Positions 8,431-18,217 of a stretch of 50,660 nucleotides of DNA are shown one piece after another. The stretch is from Stutzerimonas stutzeri. Lineage in GTDB: Bacteria > Pseudomonadota > Gammaproteobacteria > Pseudomonadales > Pseudomonadaceae. Where the stretch lies: the NCBI RefSeq assembly GCF_024451105.1, contig NZ_JANGEY010000018.1, positions 1 through 50,660 of the forward strand. The letters run 5' to 3'. Both the position numbers and the translations under genes were made by a program. Position 1 is the stretch's first letter. Every line of letters begins with the position of its first letter. The notes under the pieces are model-generated. The model was not told the origin of the DNA. It saw only the letters and a list, made by a program, of their open reading frames with translations, and ran no database searches.

Positions 8431-8789
8431 GCCTCGCCCACGAACTGCTGGCCTGGCTGGCCAGCCTCTGCCTGCTGCTCGGCGGGCTGTTCAGCCTGCT
8501 CGGCGCCATCGGCCTGTACCGCCTGCCGGACTCCTACAGCCGCATGCACGCGGCGAGCAAGGCCGGCGCGCTGGGGGCGATGTTCCTGCTGCTCGGCGCG
8601 GCGCTGGCCACTGCCGGCGCCTGGGCGCCGAAGGCCGTGCTGGGCATCCTGGTGCTGCTGCTCTGCTCGCCGCTGGCCGCCCACGCCATCGCCCGCGCCG
8701 CCTACCGCGCCGGCATGCCGCCCAGGCTCGGCCCGCTCGGCGATGCGCTGGACGAGGCCAGCCGCAAGCAGGAGCGCGGACGCGGTTGA
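8427..8789 (+). CDS. mrpG: Na+/H+ antiporter subunit G (MrpG)
   Basis: A 120-residue subunit with three helices and the MrpG signature IGLYRLPDSYSRMHAASKAG at about residues 30-50. It begins inside the mrpF stop (ATGA at 8427-8430) and closes the six-gene operon. A hydrophilic tail of about 30 residues (GDALDEASRKQERGRG) follows the last helix. Confidence 0.94.
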   Translation: MSLAHELLAWLASLCLLLGGLFSLLGAIGLYRLPDSYSRMHAASKAGALGAMFLLLGAALATAGAWAPKAVLGILVLLLCSPLAAHAIARAAYRAGMPPRLGPLGDALDEASRKQERGRG

Positions 8790-8820
8790 GCCGGGCCGGC
8801 ACGAAGCGCCTGCAGCGCGC

Positions 8821-8852
8821 AGGGTTGGCAACTCGCGCAGCGATTGCCTACC
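8821..8852. repeat. Intergenic hairpin repeat, copy 1 (single unit)
   Basis: A 12-nt loop CTCGCGCAGCGA (8832-8843) is flanked by a 9-bp stem (8823-8831 with 8844-8852, one mismatch). It lies between the convergent ends of mrpG and the PsiE-family gene. It is the same element family as at 23301-23372 and 24539-24636, with the same loop but different stem bases. Confidence 0.8.
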
Positions 8853-8893
8853 AGACCGGCAGGCACCGATTCAGCGCCGGTAGAGGCACCCCC

Positions 8894-9403
8894 TCAGTCA
8901 CCCCATTTGGCGGTTTTCGGCTCCTGGCGCAGCAGCCAGTAGGTCACGCCCAGGGCGAGCGTGCTGGCGGCGATGCCGAGCAGCTGGTCGGCCGGCACCT
9001 CCTGGAGGTCCAGCACGATCACCTTGCGGGCGATGGCCATCAGGGCAGTCGCCACGACCAGCTGTACCGGAAACACGTTGGTACCGAGGTAGAGGCGGAT
9101 ATTGATGAAGATCTCGATCGCGATCAGCACCGCCATGAAGGCGCCGAAGGTGTAGAAGATGTCGGAGATATCCAGCATGAACACCGGCTCTTCCAGCAGC
9201 CGCGTGTAGATGATGTAGACGACGTCCGCCACGCCCCACAGGATCACCGCCACCATCAGCACGGCGAGCACCCGGATGCCCAGGCGGATGAGCCTGTGCA
9301 GCCAGCGGAACAGGGGGTCGGGATGGTCCAGCGGCAGCTCCTGGTGGAGCTCGTGCTTGTGCTCGGGCTGCCGTTTCGACAGCGGGGTTTCATTGGTGTC
9401 CAT
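8894..9403 (-). CDS. PsiE-family (phosphate-starvation-inducible E) membrane protein
   Basis: A 169-residue protein with a charged, His/Glu-rich N-terminus of about 40 residues followed by four hydrophobic segments, including VLAVLMVAVILWGVADVVYI and the well-conserved IFYTFGAFMAVLIAIEIFIN, then LVVATALMAIARKVIVLDL. These match the PsiE domain. In E. coli psiE is controlled by PhoB and cAMP-CRP, but its molecular role is unknown. The start at 9403 follows GGAGGGG. Downstream is mrpG, in the opposite direction. Confidence 0.87.
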   Translation of the reverse strand: MDTNETPLSKRQPEHKHELHQELPLDHPDPLFRWLHRLIRLGIRVLAVLMVAVILWGVADVVYIIYTRLLEEPVFMLDISDIFYTFGAFMAVLIAIEIFINIRLYLGTNVFPVQLVVATALMAIARKVIVLDLQEVPADQLLGIAASTLALGVTYWLLRQEPKTAKWGD

Positions 9404-9528
9404 CAGAGAACCCCTCCGATGCCGTTGATGAGCGCCGCCAGCACTCCCGGCAGTGGCCGTGAACATCGGCCCGCCGGGATGGCCGAAGTATGGCACAGGC
9501 GTTGGCGCGCCTCTGCCATGCCCCTGGT

Positions 9529-11673
9529 TCAGTCGATGCGCCGCTGGAACGGTGGCAGGGTGTTGAGGATGGCCTTGCCGTAGCGCTGGGTGACCACCCG
9601 GCGATCCAGCAGGCTCACCGTGCCGGTGTCCTGCTCGGTGCGCAGCAGGCGGCCGCAGGCCTGGATCAGGCGCAAGGAGGCGTCCGGCACGGCGATCTCC
9701 ATGAACGGGTTGCCGCCGCGCGCCTCGATCCACTCGGACAGCGCCGCCTCGACCGGATCGTCCGGTACCGCGAAGGGGATCTTGGCGATCACCACGTGCT
9801 CGCACCAGGCGCCGGGCAGGTCGACGCCCTCGGCGAAGCTGGCCAGGCCGAACAGCACGCTGGGCTCGCCGTCGTCGACCCGCGCCTTGTGCTTGTTCAG
9901 GGTCTCCTGCTTGGACAGGTTGCCCTGGATCAGCACGCGCTTGCGCCAGTCGCGTTCGAGGCCGTCGAACACTTCCTGCATCTGCCTGCGCGAGGAGAAC
10001 AGCACCAGGCTGCCGCGCGCGCCCTCGAGCATGGCCGGCAGCTCGCGGACGATCGCCGCGGTGTGCTCGTCGGCCTTGCGCGGGTCGGCCTTGAGGTCGG
10101 GCACGTGCAGCACGCCGGCCTCGGCGTAGCGGAACGGGCTGGGCACCACCGCGGTGGCGGCGCTCTTCGGCAGCCCGGAGCGCATCCGGTAGCGGTCGAA
10201 GCTGCCCAGCGCGGTGAGCGTCGCCGAGGTCACCAGGGCGCCGAAGGCGGCGTTCCACAGGTGGCGGCGCAGGGTCTCGGCGGCGAGGATCGGGCTGGCG
10301 TTGACCTCGATGTCGTGGTAGCTGCCGTTCTCCACCAGGGTCAGCCAGCGCGCGGTCGGCGGGCTGTCCTCGGGGTCCTCGGCGGTGAAGGCGCCCCACA
10401 GCTCCCAGTTGCTCTGCGCGCGCGCCAGCAGGCTGCCGAACAGCGGATACCATTCCTCGGCCTGGTAGCTGGTCACTCCGGCGCTGCCGTCGCCGTCCAT
10501 GGCTTCCTTGAGGATCTCGCTGAGGCGGGTGAACTGGTCGGTCAGGCGGTTGAAGCCCTTCTTCAGCTCGATGCCCATCTCGCGCAGGTGCTCGGGCACC
10601 ACGCCGCCGGGGAAGCGATGGCGCGGGCGGTCGCGGCCTTCCATGTCCTCGCCGGGACGGAAGTCGCCGAGTTCCTCGCAGGCGGCCTGGACGAACTGCT
10701 GCTGGGCGCGGATCTCGCGGGCCAGCTCGGGGATGCCCTCGATCAGCCGGCCGAAGTCGCCGGGCAGCGGGTTCTGCGCCAGCAGGCGGGTGAGGTTCCT
10801 GGCGATCTGCTCCAGCCAGTCGGCGGTGGAGCGCAGGCGGGTGAAGTGGGCGAAGTGGCCGATGGCCTTGTCCGGCAGGTGATGGCCCTCGTCGAACACG
10901 TAGATCGTCTCGCCGGGCGCCGGCAGGATCGCGCCGCCGCCGAGCGCCAGGTCGGCGAGCACCAGGTCGTGGTTGGTGACGATCACGTCGACCTTGGTCA
11001 TCCCCTCGCGGGCCTTGTAGAAGGCGCACTGCTGGAAGTTCGGACAGTGGCGGCCGGTGCACTGGGTGTGGTCGGTGGTCAGCCGCGCCCACTGGGCGTC
11101 GTCGATGGCCTCCGGCCAGGCGTCGCGGTCGCCGTCCCAGCGGCTGCCGGCCAGGCGCTCGATCATCGTGTTGAACAGCTTCTGGCTGGCCTCGTCGACG
11201 TCGATGCGAAAGCCCTCCTCCTCGAACAGCTGGGCGGTGGCGCCCTGGGCGGCGCCTTCCTGGAGCAGCAGGTCGAGCTTGGACAGGCACAGGTAGCGGC
11301 CGCGGCCCTTGGCCAGGGCGAAGCTGAAGTTCAGGCCGCTGTTGCGCACGAGATCGGGCAGGTCCTTGAAGACGATCTGCTCCTGCAGGGCGACGGTGGC
11401 GGTGGCGATCACCAGGCGCTTGCCGGCGGCCTTGGCGGCGGGAATCGCCGCCAGGCAGTAGGCCACCGTCTTGCCGGTGCCGGTGCCGGCCTCGACCGCG
11501 ACCACCGCCGGCTCGCCGAGACGCTTGCCCTCGTCGTCGACCGGGATCGCGCCGAGGCCCTTGGCCACCTCGGCGATCATCAGCCGCTGGCCGTAGCGCG
11601 GCTTGAGGCCCTTGGCCTCGAGGAAACGGGAATAGGCGCCCTGGATCTGGGACTTGAGTTCGGTGCTGAGCAT
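9529..11673 (-). CDS. dinG: ATP-dependent DNA helicase DinG
   Basis: An XPD-like superfamily 2 helicase (5' to 3') that resolves R-loops, D-loops and G-quadruplexes during the DNA-damage response. The 714-residue protein starting [20 protein letters not shown] is the expected length; an ATG 15 codons upstream is less likely. Walker A is EAGTGTGKT (61-69). The DEAH-type box is VFDEGHH. Cysteines C129, C205, C210 and C216 lie where the 4Fe-4S cluster of DinG/XPD binds. The C-terminal motif VI region ([16 protein letters not shown]) is intact. No clear LexA box was found upstream by eye. Confidence 0.97.
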   Translation of the reverse strand: MLSTELKSQIQGAYSRFLEAKGLKPRYGQRLMIAEVAKGLGAIPVDDEGKRLGEPAVVAVEAGTGTGKTVAYCLAAIPAAKAAGKRLVIATATVALQEQIVFKDLPDLVRNSGLNFSFALAKGRGRYLCLSKLDLLLQEGAAQGATAQLFEEEGFRIDVDEASQKLFNTMIERLAGSRWDGDRDAWPEAIDDAQWARLTTDHTQCTGRHCPNFQQCAFYKAREGMTKVDVIVTNHDLVLADLALGGGAILPAPGETIYVFDEGHHLPDKAIGHFAHFTRLRSTADWLEQIARNLTRLLAQNPLPGDFGRLIEGIPELAREIRAQQQFVQAACEELGDFRPGEDMEGRDRPRHRFPGGVVPEHLREMGIELKKGFNRLTDQFTRLSEILKEAMDGDGSAGVTSYQAEEWYPLFGSLLARAQSNWELWGAFTAEDPEDSPPTARWLTLVENGSYHDIEVNASPILAAETLRRHLWNAAFGALVTSATLTALGSFDRYRMRSGLPKSAATAVVPSPFRYAEAGVLHVPDLKADPRKADEHTAAIVRELPAMLEGARGSLVLFSSRRQMQEVFDGLERDWRKRVLIQGNLSKQETLNKHKARVDDGEPSVLFGLASFAEGVDLPGAWCEHVVIAKIPFAVPDDPVEAALSEWIEARGGNPFMEIAVPDASLRLIQACGRLLRTEQDTGTVSLLDRRVVTQRYGKAILNTLPPFQRRID

Positions 11674-11774
11674 GGCGGGCGCGCTGGATATGCGTTCAGT
11701 GAGCGGGACGTGCGCCATGATAGCGCGCCGGCCCGCTCACTGCAGGACCGATCGCCGCAAGGGCCGACGCCGGC

Positions 11775-12140
11775 TCAGGCGGCCTCGCCCATCGCCGCCG
11801 GCGCCTCCCCAGCGAGCGGAGGCACGGCCTGCGCCAGCGCCTGCTCGGCCTGGCGGCCGGCCTGGGCCAGCCGCTCGACCAGTTGCTCGGCGCTCGGCAG
11901 GCGCTCCAGCCAGAAGGCGCCGAACAGCAGCAGGAGCAGGCGGTCGCGGGTCGGGCTGGCGCTGCCCCGGATCCGCCCATGGCAGACCGCCAGCTGCAGC
12001 AGATGCAGGGCGAACACCGTGGCGCCGGTCAGGTTGAGCAGCAGCTCGAAGGGCGCGGCGAAGGGGGCGATCAGGTTGGCCATCACCGCCAGCCAGAACG
12101 GCACGGCCAGCAGGCGGCCGAGGATCGTCAGCAGTTTCAT
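11775..12140 (-). CDS. DUF1145-family small membrane protein
   Basis: A 121-residue protein starting [20 protein letters not shown] at 12140. Two or three hydrophobic stretches (11-35, 38-55, 67-78) carry the motif [24 protein letters not shown] of DUF1145. The C-terminal 40 residues are hydrophilic and Ala/Glu/Gln-rich. Function is unknown; it lies 101 bp upstream of dinG on the same strand. Confidence 0.8.
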   Translation of the reverse strand: MKLLTILGRLLAVPFWLAVMANLIAPFAAPFELLLNLTGATVFALHLLQLAVCHGRIRGSASPTRDRLLLLLFGAFWLERLPSAEQLVERLAQAGRQAEQALAQAVPPLAGEAPAAMGEAA

Positions 12141-12237
12141 GGGGCAGGTCCGCGCAGGAAGAGAACGAGCGGGCACCTTAACGGCAGACGCCCGCGCTGC
12201 CAAGAGTGCAGCGACCGGGAGAGCCTCGGGAAGGAGG

Positions 12238-12972
12238 CTAGCGGTCGACGACCAGCTCCACCCGGCGGTTCTGCGCACGTCCGGCATCGCTGTCGTTGTC
12301 CGCCACCGGCCGGCTCTCGCCATAGCCATGCGCGCTCAGCCTGGCGGCCGGGATGCCGCGCGCGACCAGATAGTCCACCACGCTGGCGGCACGCCGTTCG
12401 GAAAGACGCTGGTTGTAGGCATCGCTGCCGACGCTGTCGGTGTGCCCCTCGACGCGGATCGAACGCACGTCGGCGGCGCCAAGCTTGCCGAGCAGACCAT
12501 CCAGGCTGGCCATGGCCGCCGGGGTGAGGCTGGCCGAGTCGAAGGCGAACAGCACCTCGCCGAGGTCGCTGAGCACGATGACCTCGTCCTGCGCCATCGG
12601 TTGCTCGACCTGCGGGGCCGCCGCCTCGGGGTAGTGCGGCAGCGGGCAGCCGTTGTGGCGCACCTCGGTGCCCTGCGGGGTATCCGGGCAGCGGTCGCGC
12701 CGGTCGTGCACGCCGTCGCCGTCCTGGTCGCCGTCCTGGGCATAGCACAGCAGGCCGCCGAGCACGGCACCGGCCGCTGCGCCGCCGCCGGCCCAGGTCG
12801 AACTCTTCAGCGCGCCGAGGCCGCCGCCGGTCACGCCGCCGATCAGGCTGCACCAGGGCCAGTTGCTCTGGTTGAGTGGCGCATCGCCGGTGCTGGTGGT
12901 GGAGGCGCAGCCGGCCAGCAGGCTGCTGGCCAGCAGGGTGGGCAGGGCGGCTCTTGCAATCGTGATTGCCAT
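12238..12972 (-). CDS. OmpA-family outer-membrane lipoprotein
   Basis: A 244-residue protein with a lipoprotein signal peptide ending LLAGC (C22), a Gly-rich segment ([14 protein letters not shown]), a calcium-binding thrombospondin-3-like stretch ([20 protein letters not shown], about residues 80-100) and a C-terminal OmpA peptidoglycan-binding domain. The OmpA core is [19 protein letters not shown], with the usual later Arg (NRRVELVV). It probably anchors the outer membrane to peptidoglycan. The start at 12972 has an AAAGGAGA site. It is divergent from the SEC-C gene at 13114, with 141 bp between them. Confidence 0.93.
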   Translation of the reverse strand: MAITIARAALPTLLASSLLAGCASTTSTGDAPLNQSNWPWCSLIGGVTGGGLGALKSSTWAGGGAAAGAVLGGLLCYAQDGDQDGDGVHDRRDRCPDTPQGTEVRHNGCPLPHYPEAAAPQVEQPMAQDEVIVLSDLGEVLFAFDSASLTPAAMASLDGLLGKLGAADVRSIRVEGHTDSVGSDAYNQRLSERRAASVVDYLVARGIPAARLSAHGYGESRPVADNDSDAGRAQNRRVELVVDR

Positions 12973-13113
12973 GACGCATTTCTCCTTTGCATCGGTCCTT
13001 TTGATTGCCGATGCAAGCAAGTAAAGACGTCCGCCTCCCGCTTCGCCAACTGGCGGGACACCCCGCAGCGGGACTACCCTAGCGGCCCTGTCCGACTGTC
13101 GACGAGCCTGCCG

Positions 13114-13584
13114 ATGCCTTCCTCTTCCTGCCCCTGCGGCAGCAGCCTGCCGCTGGCCGACTGCTGCGGCCGCTACCATGCCGGAGCCCTGCCGGAAACC
13201 GCCGAGGCGCTGATGCGCTCGCGCTACAGCGCCTACGTGCTCGGCCTGATCGACTACCTGGTGGCCACCACCCTGCCCGCCCAGCAGGCCGGCCTGGAAC
13301 GCGAGGCCATGGCCGCTTGGAGCATGCAGAGCCGCTGGCTGGGGCTCGCGGTGGAGGAGCACCGGCCGCTGGGCGGCACGCCGGAGCGCGCACAGGTGAC
13401 CTTCGTCGCCCGCTGGCGGGATGCCGACGGCGAGCACGCCCACCGCGAGCGCTCCGACTTCGTCAGGTCGGCCGGCCGCTGGTACTTCGTCGACCCGAGC
13501 GTGCCGCTGCGGGCCGGACGCAACGATCCCTGCCCGTGCGGCTCGGGGCAGAAGTTCAAGAAGTGCTGCGCGGCCCTGGCCTGA
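13114..13584 (+). CDS. YchJ-like protein with two SEC-C zinc motifs (UPF0225)
   Basis: A 156-residue protein with a SEC-C-type motif at each end: [19 protein letters not shown] (residues 6-24) and [16 protein letters not shown] (about 137-152), flanking an NTF2-like core that starts [20 protein letters not shown]. This is the YchJ/UPF0225 architecture. The Cys motifs bind zinc. The family role is unclear, with a link to SecA-type SEC-C tails only through the shared motif. It converges on the gene at 13594-14127 with 9 bp between stops. Confidence 0.92.
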   Translation: MPSSSCPCGSSLPLADCCGRYHAGALPETAEALMRSRYSAYVLGLIDYLVATTLPAQQAGLEREAMAAWSMQSRWLGLAVEEHRPLGGTPERAQVTFVARWRDADGEHAHRERSDFVRSAGRWYFVDPSVPLRAGRNDPCPCGSGQKFKKCCAALA

Positions 13585-13593
13585 GCCCGGCGA

Positions 13594-14127
13594 TCATTCG
13601 ACCAGCCTGAGGTGCGAGGTATCCGGCGGCGGTCCGGCCGGCGCGGCCCTGGCCTGCCCCATGTCGCTGCCGACCGGCGCCAGGCTCAGTTGGCCGAGAT
13701 CGAGGGCCGGCGGCGGCGGCACGGGACGCTCGTCCTGCAGATCGACGCCGACCGGCGCCAGGCCGAAGTCCGGCGCCGCCACGTCGCGGAAGGCGGCCAT
13801 GTACTCGTCGCGCGGCGCCACCCGCAGCGCGGGAAACGCGCCGGCGACCGCAGCCGGGGGCGCGGCGGATGCCGCCTCCCCGGCCGGCCGGGCCTGGCCG
13901 AGCGGGGCGACCTCGACCCGCGCGCCGGCGCGCGCCAGGGTCAGCCGGTACTTCTCCGCCGCCTCGGCGTCGAGATTGCCCTTGATCACGATGCGCCGTC
14001 CGGAGAACAGCGCGGCGATGCGCTGCGGGTCGGCCTGGAACAGCCGCGCCAGATTGTCCTTGACCTGCGCCAGGTCGGCGCCCGGCATCAGCTCGCCGGC
14101 GAAGGCCACTTCGAAGAGATCGCTCAA
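13594..14127 (-). CDS. Conserved hypothetical protein, Pro/Ala-rich tail
   Basis: A 177-residue protein. The first 75 residues (MSDLFEVAFAGELMPGADLA onward, through IVIKGNLDAEAAEKYRLTLARAGARVEV) form a compact alpha/beta region recalling a modification-type or L7/L12-like fold seen in unannotated Pseudomonas proteins. Residues 80-177 are low-complexity Pro/Ala/Gly with two similar ALAPVGVDL/SLAPVGSDM pieces. No signal peptide. It is divergent from the LEA-type lipoprotein gene. I do not recognise a function. Confidence 0.75.
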   Translation of the reverse strand: MSDLFEVAFAGELMPGADLAQVKDNLARLFQADPQRIAALFSGRRIVIKGNLDAEAAEKYRLTLARAGARVEVAPLGQARPAGEAASAAPPAAVAGAFPALRVAPRDEYMAAFRDVAAPDFGLAPVGVDLQDERPVPPPPALDLGQLSLAPVGSDMGQARAAPAGPPPDTSHLRLVE

Positions 14128-14252
14128 CCGTCACACTCCTGTCCTTTTTCCTGCGCACCATGGCGCTGGTCTTTTTGCTGCAACATTCCCGCAACAACAC
14201 GTTGCAGAGCGTCCGTCGATTGTTACACTCGGGCATCCAATGGAGTCATGGC

Positions 14253-14750
14253 ATGTTCTTCCCGGCATATCCAACAAGAATCCTGGGCCTTCTCCTGCTG
14301 CTCGTGGCCGGCTCCGGCCTGAGCGGCTGCGCCACCTGGATGGGCGGCGGCTTCAAGGATCCCGACGTGCAGCTGGTCAAGGTCGAGGTGGTCCGCGCCC
14401 GCCTGCTCGAACAGGAGTTCGTGCTGCGCTTTCGCGTCGACAACCCCAACGACGTCAGTCTGCCGGTCCGCGGCCTGGTTTACACGGTTTTCCTCAACGA
14501 CGTGAAGCTGGCAAGCGGCGAATCCGCCACCTGGTTCACCGTTCCGGCCAACGGCGGCGAGGAATTCGAGGTGCCGGTGCACACCAACCTCTGGCGGCAC
14601 ATGAAATACATCGTCAAACTGTTGGAGAAGCCCGACAAGCCGATTCGCTATCGCCTCGAAGGCGAGGTGAAGACCGGGCTGATGTTCGGCCGTCGCGTCC
14701 AGCTGGCGCGCAGCGGCGAAATTGTTCCCGGCGACTACATTCCGGAGTGA
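14253..14750 (+). CDS. LEA type 2-family lipoprotein
   Basis: A 165-residue protein with a lipobox LSGC (C26) and a single WHy/LEA14-type beta-sandwich: VKVEVVRARLLEQEFVLRFRVDNPNDVSLPVRGLVYTVFLN is the signature start. Bacterial LEA2 lipoproteins are periplasmic, of unclear role, and often stress-linked. ATG 14253 is chosen because the hydrophobic signal follows at once and GGAG lies just upstream; the in-frame ATG at 14160 would bury the signal. It is first in a run of three closely spaced genes (3 bp, then 7 bp gaps). Confidence 0.88.
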   Translation: MFFPAYPTRILGLLLLLVAGSGLSGCATWMGGGFKDPDVQLVKVEVVRARLLEQEFVLRFRVDNPNDVSLPVRGLVYTVFLNDVKLASGESATWFTVPANGGEEFEVPVHTNLWRHMKYIVKLLEKPDKPIRYRLEGEVKTGLMFGRRVQLARSGEIVPGDYIPE

Positions 14751-14753
14751 GCG

Positions 14754-14945
14754 ATGTCCCAGCAAGACCACGTGCATGGTCCGCACTGCAACCATGACCA
14801 TGACCACCACGAACCCCACGTCCACGGCCCGCACTGCAACCACGGCCACCATGAGCCGGTGCGCAACCCGCTGAAGGACGTCGGCCGCAACGATCCCTGT
14901 CCGTGCGGCAGCGGCCAGAAGTTCAAGAAGTGCCACGGCGCCTGA
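14754..14945 (+). CDS. Small His-rich SEC-C protein, probable metal binder
   Basis: Only 63 residues. The N-terminal half holds two near-copies of [11 protein letters not shown] separated by DHHEP, giving a dense His/Cys metal-ligand region. The C-terminal half is a SEC-C motif, [19 protein letters not shown]. It lies 3 bp after the LEA lipoprotein and 7 bp before the DUF2489 gene. The combination suggests Zn or Ni/Co storage or delivery, but this is inference from composition. Confidence 0.85.
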   Translation: MSQQDHVHGPHCNHDHDHHEPHVHGPHCNHGHHEPVRNPLKDVGRNDPCPCGSGQKFKKCHGA

Positions 14946-14952
14946 GTCCTCC

Positions 14953-15420
14953 ATGAGTGCCCTGTCCCTCGGCCTGCTGCTGGCCGGAGCGCTGGTGGTG
15001 CTGGCGCTCGCCGCCTATGCCCTGCACCTGTGGCGCAAGGTGTGGGCCCAGCAGAAGGCCTATGCCGCCGCCCACGAGGAGCGCCAGCAGCGCCTCAACG
15101 GCGACCTGCGCATCCTCGCCGGCAGCCTGCTCGACGAACAGGTGCCGCTGATCGAGGGCGCCATCCGCATCAAGGTGCTGCTCGACAACTACGACATCGC
15201 CCTCAGCGGCCACGAGCACTGCAAGGTGTTCCACGCCCTGTTCGACGCCACCTCCGGCATTCCCACCCATGCCGCCTGGAAGGCACTGAGCCGCGAGGAG
15301 CGGCGCGCCCACGAGAAGCACTTCAGCGCACTCGAACTGCAGCACAAGGCCGCCGCCCGCAAGGGGGCGCGCTGGCTGCTCGACGAGGGCCTGCAGCCGC
15401 CGCTGGCCAAGGCCGGCTGA
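14953..15420 (+). CDS. DUF2489-family membrane-anchored protein
   Basis: A 155-residue protein with one N-terminal transmembrane helix (LGLLLAGALVVLALAAYALHLW) and a helical, charged domain beginning RILAGSLLDEQVPLIEGAIRIKVLLD, the conserved core of DUF2489. Probable inner-membrane anchor with a cytoplasmic domain. Function unknown. Last gene of the 14253-15420 cluster. Confidence 0.85.
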   Translation: MSALSLGLLLAGALVVLALAAYALHLWRKVWAQQKAYAAAHEERQQRLNGDLRILAGSLLDEQVPLIEGAIRIKVLLDNYDIALSGHEHCKVFHALFDATSGIPTHAAWKALSREERRAHEKHFSALELQHKAAARKGARWLLDEGLQPPLAKAG

Positions 15421-15545
15421 AGGTCCTCGCCGGCGCCTGAGCACTCTTGCCAGGCGCCCCTTCCCCGCCTAACGTAGCGCGCTTTCCGGCCCGCCCCGGC
15501 GCGGCGTGCCGAACTGATCCTGCCTCCCGCCCCCGGAGCCTCGCC

Positions 15546-18086
15546 ATGCCGTTGCGTTCGTTTCGCCCTCTCGCCCCGCTGGCGGGCGCCGCCGTGCTGA
15601 CCAGCCTGGTCAGCCTCAGTGGCTGCCAGACCTGGCTGGACAACCGCTACCAGGCCAGCCTGCCGCCCAGCTCCGGCGTGCAGCCGCTCAAGGGTCTGGC
15701 CGACAGCGTGTCGGTACGGCGCAACGCGCTGGGCATGCCGCTGATCGAGAGCCACAGCTTCCACGACGCGCTGTTCGCCCTCGGCTACCTGCACGCCAGC
15801 GACCGCATCGGCCAGATGGTCGGCCTGCGCCTGATGGCCCAGGGCCGCCTGGCCGAGATGGCCGGCCCCGGGGTGCTGGAGATCGACCGCTTCATGCGCG
15901 CGGTGAACCTGCGCCAGAGCGCCGACATCGCCTGGAAGAACGCCTCGCCGCGCCTGCGCCAGTTCTTCGAGGTCTACGCCCGCGGCGTCAACGCCTGGCT
16001 GTTCCGCCACCGCGACAAGCTGCCGATGGACCTGGCCGCTTCCGGCTACCGTCCGGAGTACTGGAAGCCCGAGGACTCGGCGCTGCTCTTCGCCTTCCTC
16101 AACTTCGCCCTGTCGGTCAACCTGCAGGAGGAGATCGCCGGCCTGGCGCTGGCGCAGAAGGTCGGCGCCGACCGGCTCGCCTGGCTGCTGCCGACCTACC
16201 CGGACGAACCGCTGCCGGTCGACGAGGCTGCCAAGCTCAAGGGCCTGCAGCTCGGCGGGCAGATTCCCGGCCTGGCCGCGCTGGACGGCGCCGCCGGCCA
16301 GCTGGCGGCGCTCAACATGCTCGGCGTGGCCGCCTCCAACAACTGGGCGATCGCCCCGCAGCGCAGCCGCAGCGGCAAGAGCCTGCTGGCCAACGACCCG
16401 CACCTGCCGATCGGCCTGCCCTCGCTGTGGAGCTTCGTGCACATCCGCGCGCCCGGCTATCAGGCCGCCGGCGCCTCGGTGCCCGGCATCCCGGCGGTGG
16501 TCGCCGGCTTCAACGGCAAGCTGGCCTGGGGCATGACCATGGTCATGGGCGACACCCAGGACCTGTTCCTCGAGCAGGTGCGCCGCCAGGGCGGGCGTCT
16601 CGAATACCTCGCCGACGGCCAGTGGCAACCGGCCCGCGAGCGCCTGGAAACCTTCTTCATCAGGGGCCAGCGGCCGCTGCGCGAGACCATCCACGAGACC
16701 CGCAACGGCCCGCTGCTCAACAGCGTGCTCGGCGAGCGCAAGGACCCGCGCCAGCCCATCGCCCTGGCCAGCGGCTACGGCCTGGCGCTGAAGACCGGCC
16801 TGTTCGAGGCCGACCAGAGCCTCGACGCCTTCTTCGACCTGTCGCGCGCGCAGTCGGTGGACGAGGCCCACGAGCCGGTGCGCAACATCCGCGCCCTCGG
16901 CCTGAACCTGATCTACGCCGACGCCCGACACATCGCCTGGCAGGTCACCGGCCGCTATCCCAACCGCAAGGGCGGCCGCGGCCTGCTGCCCTCGCCCGGC
17001 TGGGACGACCAGTACGGCTGGGACGGCTACGCCGACACCATGCTGCACCCCTACGACCAGGACCCGCCGCAGGGCTGGCTGGGCACCGCCAACCAGCGCA
17101 GCGTGCCGGCCGGCTACGGCGTGCAGCTGTCCAACTCCTGGTACTACCCCGAGCGCGCCGAGCGCATCGCCGAGCTGGCCGGCGCCAGCTCCCGCCACGA
17201 CGCGCAAAGCATGATCGCCATGCAGTACGACCAGCAGACGCCGTTCGCCGCCAAGCTCAAGGCGATGTTCGCCGATCCGGGCATGGCCCAGCCGCTGGCG
17301 CAGGCCATCGCCGCCCTGCCCAGCGGCGAGCGCGAGCGCGCGCAGGAAGCGCTCCGGCGCCTGCAGGCCTTCGACGGCCGGCTGAGCGCGCAGTCGGCCG
17401 ACGCCGCGCTGTACGCCATGTTCCTCCAGGAGAGCGCGCGGCAGATATTCCTCGACGAGCTGGGCCCGGAGGACGGCGCCGCCTGGCAGGGCCTGGTGGA
17501 GATCGCCAAGCTCAGCTATTCGGCGCAGGCCGACCACCTGCTCGGCCGCGCCGACAGCCCGTTCTGGGACGACGTGCGCACGCCGCAGCGGGAAGACAAG
17601 CCGGCGATCCTCGCGCGCAGCCTGGCCGGTGCGGTGGCGCGCCTGGAGAGCGCACTGGGCAGCAGCCGCAGCGCCTGGCAGTGGGGCAAGCTGCACCGCT
17701 ACCAGTGGAACAGCGACGCCACCCGCCTGGCGCCATACATGGGCGCCGCCCAGCGCGCCAGCCTGGCCGCCCTCAAGGACTACCTGGACCGCGGCCCCTA
17801 CCCGGCCGGCGGCGACCACAGCACCCTCAACGTCTCCGCCTGGCTGTGGGGCCGGGACTTCGACAGCTGGCTGATCCCGTCGATGCGCATGGTGGTGGAC
17901 TTCGGCCTCGACGAGCCGCTGCAGGCGGTCAACAGCTCCGGCCAGTCCGGCAACCCGGCAAGCAAGCACTACGCCGACGGCATCGACGCCTGGCTCAAGG
18001 GCCGCTATCAGACCCTCCCGTTCCAGGCGCACAATCTCGACCGCGCCTACGGCAGCCAGCGCCTGCTGCTGACGCCGGGGCGCTGA
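15546..18086 (+). CDS. quiP: Penicillin-acylase-family amidase, QuiP-like acyl-homoserine-lactone acylase
   Basis: An 846-residue Ntn hydrolase precursor of the same length as P. aeruginosa QuiP and in the same neighbourhood. The N-terminus [14 protein letters not shown] leads to a lipobox-like LSGC (C27), suggesting export and perhaps lipidation. The alpha chain runs to the autocleavage site before the nucleophile Ser264 in [10 protein letters not shown]; the beta chain carries [11 protein letters not shown] and later the conserved Asn region typical of the family. Known relatives cut the side chain from penicillins or long-chain AHL signals. The AHL role is by homology only. The 125-bp spacer upstream may hold its promoter. 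Confidence 0.87.
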   Translation: MPLRSFRPLAPLAGAAVLTSLVSLSGCQTWLDNRYQASLPPSSGVQPLKGLADSVSVRRNALGMPLIESHSFHDALFALGYLHASDRIGQMVGLRLMAQGRLAEMAGPGVLEIDRFMRAVNLRQSADIAWKNASPRLRQFFEVYARGVNAWLFRHRDKLPMDLAASGYRPEYWKPEDSALLFAFLNFALSVNLQEEIAGLALAQKVGADRLAWLLPTYPDEPLPVDEAAKLKGLQLGGQIPGLAALDGAAGQLAALNMLGVAASNNWAIAPQRSRSGKSLLANDPHLPIGLPSLWSFVHIRAPGYQAAGASVPGIPAVVAGFNGKLAWGMTMVMGDTQDLFLEQVRRQGGRLEYLADGQWQPARERLETFFIRGQRPLRETIHETRNGPLLNSVLGERKDPRQPIALASGYGLALKTGLFEADQSLDAFFDLSRAQSVDEAHEPVRNIRALGLNLIYADARHIAWQVTGRYPNRKGGRGLLPSPGWDDQYGWDGYADTMLHPYDQDPPQGWLGTANQRSVPAGYGVQLSNSWYYPERAERIAELAGASSRHDAQSMIAMQYDQQTPFAAKLKAMFADPGMAQPLAQAIAALPSGERERAQEALRRLQAFDGRLSAQSADAALYAMFLQESARQIFLDELGPEDGAAWQGLVEIAKLSYSAQADHLLGRADSPFWDDVRTPQREDKPAILARSLAGAVARLESALGSSRSAWQWGKLHRYQWNSDATRLAPYMGAAQRASLAALKDYLDRGPYPAGGDHSTLNVSAWLWGRDFDSWLIPSMRMVVDFGLDEPLQAVNSSGQSGNPASKHYADGIDAWLKGRYQTLPFQAHNLDRAYGSQRLLLTPGR

Positions 18087-18217
18087 ACGGGCGAAGCCGG
18101 TGGTGCGCACGGCGCACCCTGCCGGCGAGCGCCGCAACCTTCCTGGGCACCGCGCACCCGAGAACTCGCAGCGTGGCTAGGCTGTAGGAGTGTTCCATCA
18201 GCTCCGGAGGTCCGCGC

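Noticed and set aside
9490-13584. Long plus ORF spanning opposite dinG and ompA into the SEC-C gene
   Set aside because: Only the last 156 codons (from 13114) are a real protein; the rest is a shadow of minus-strand genes.
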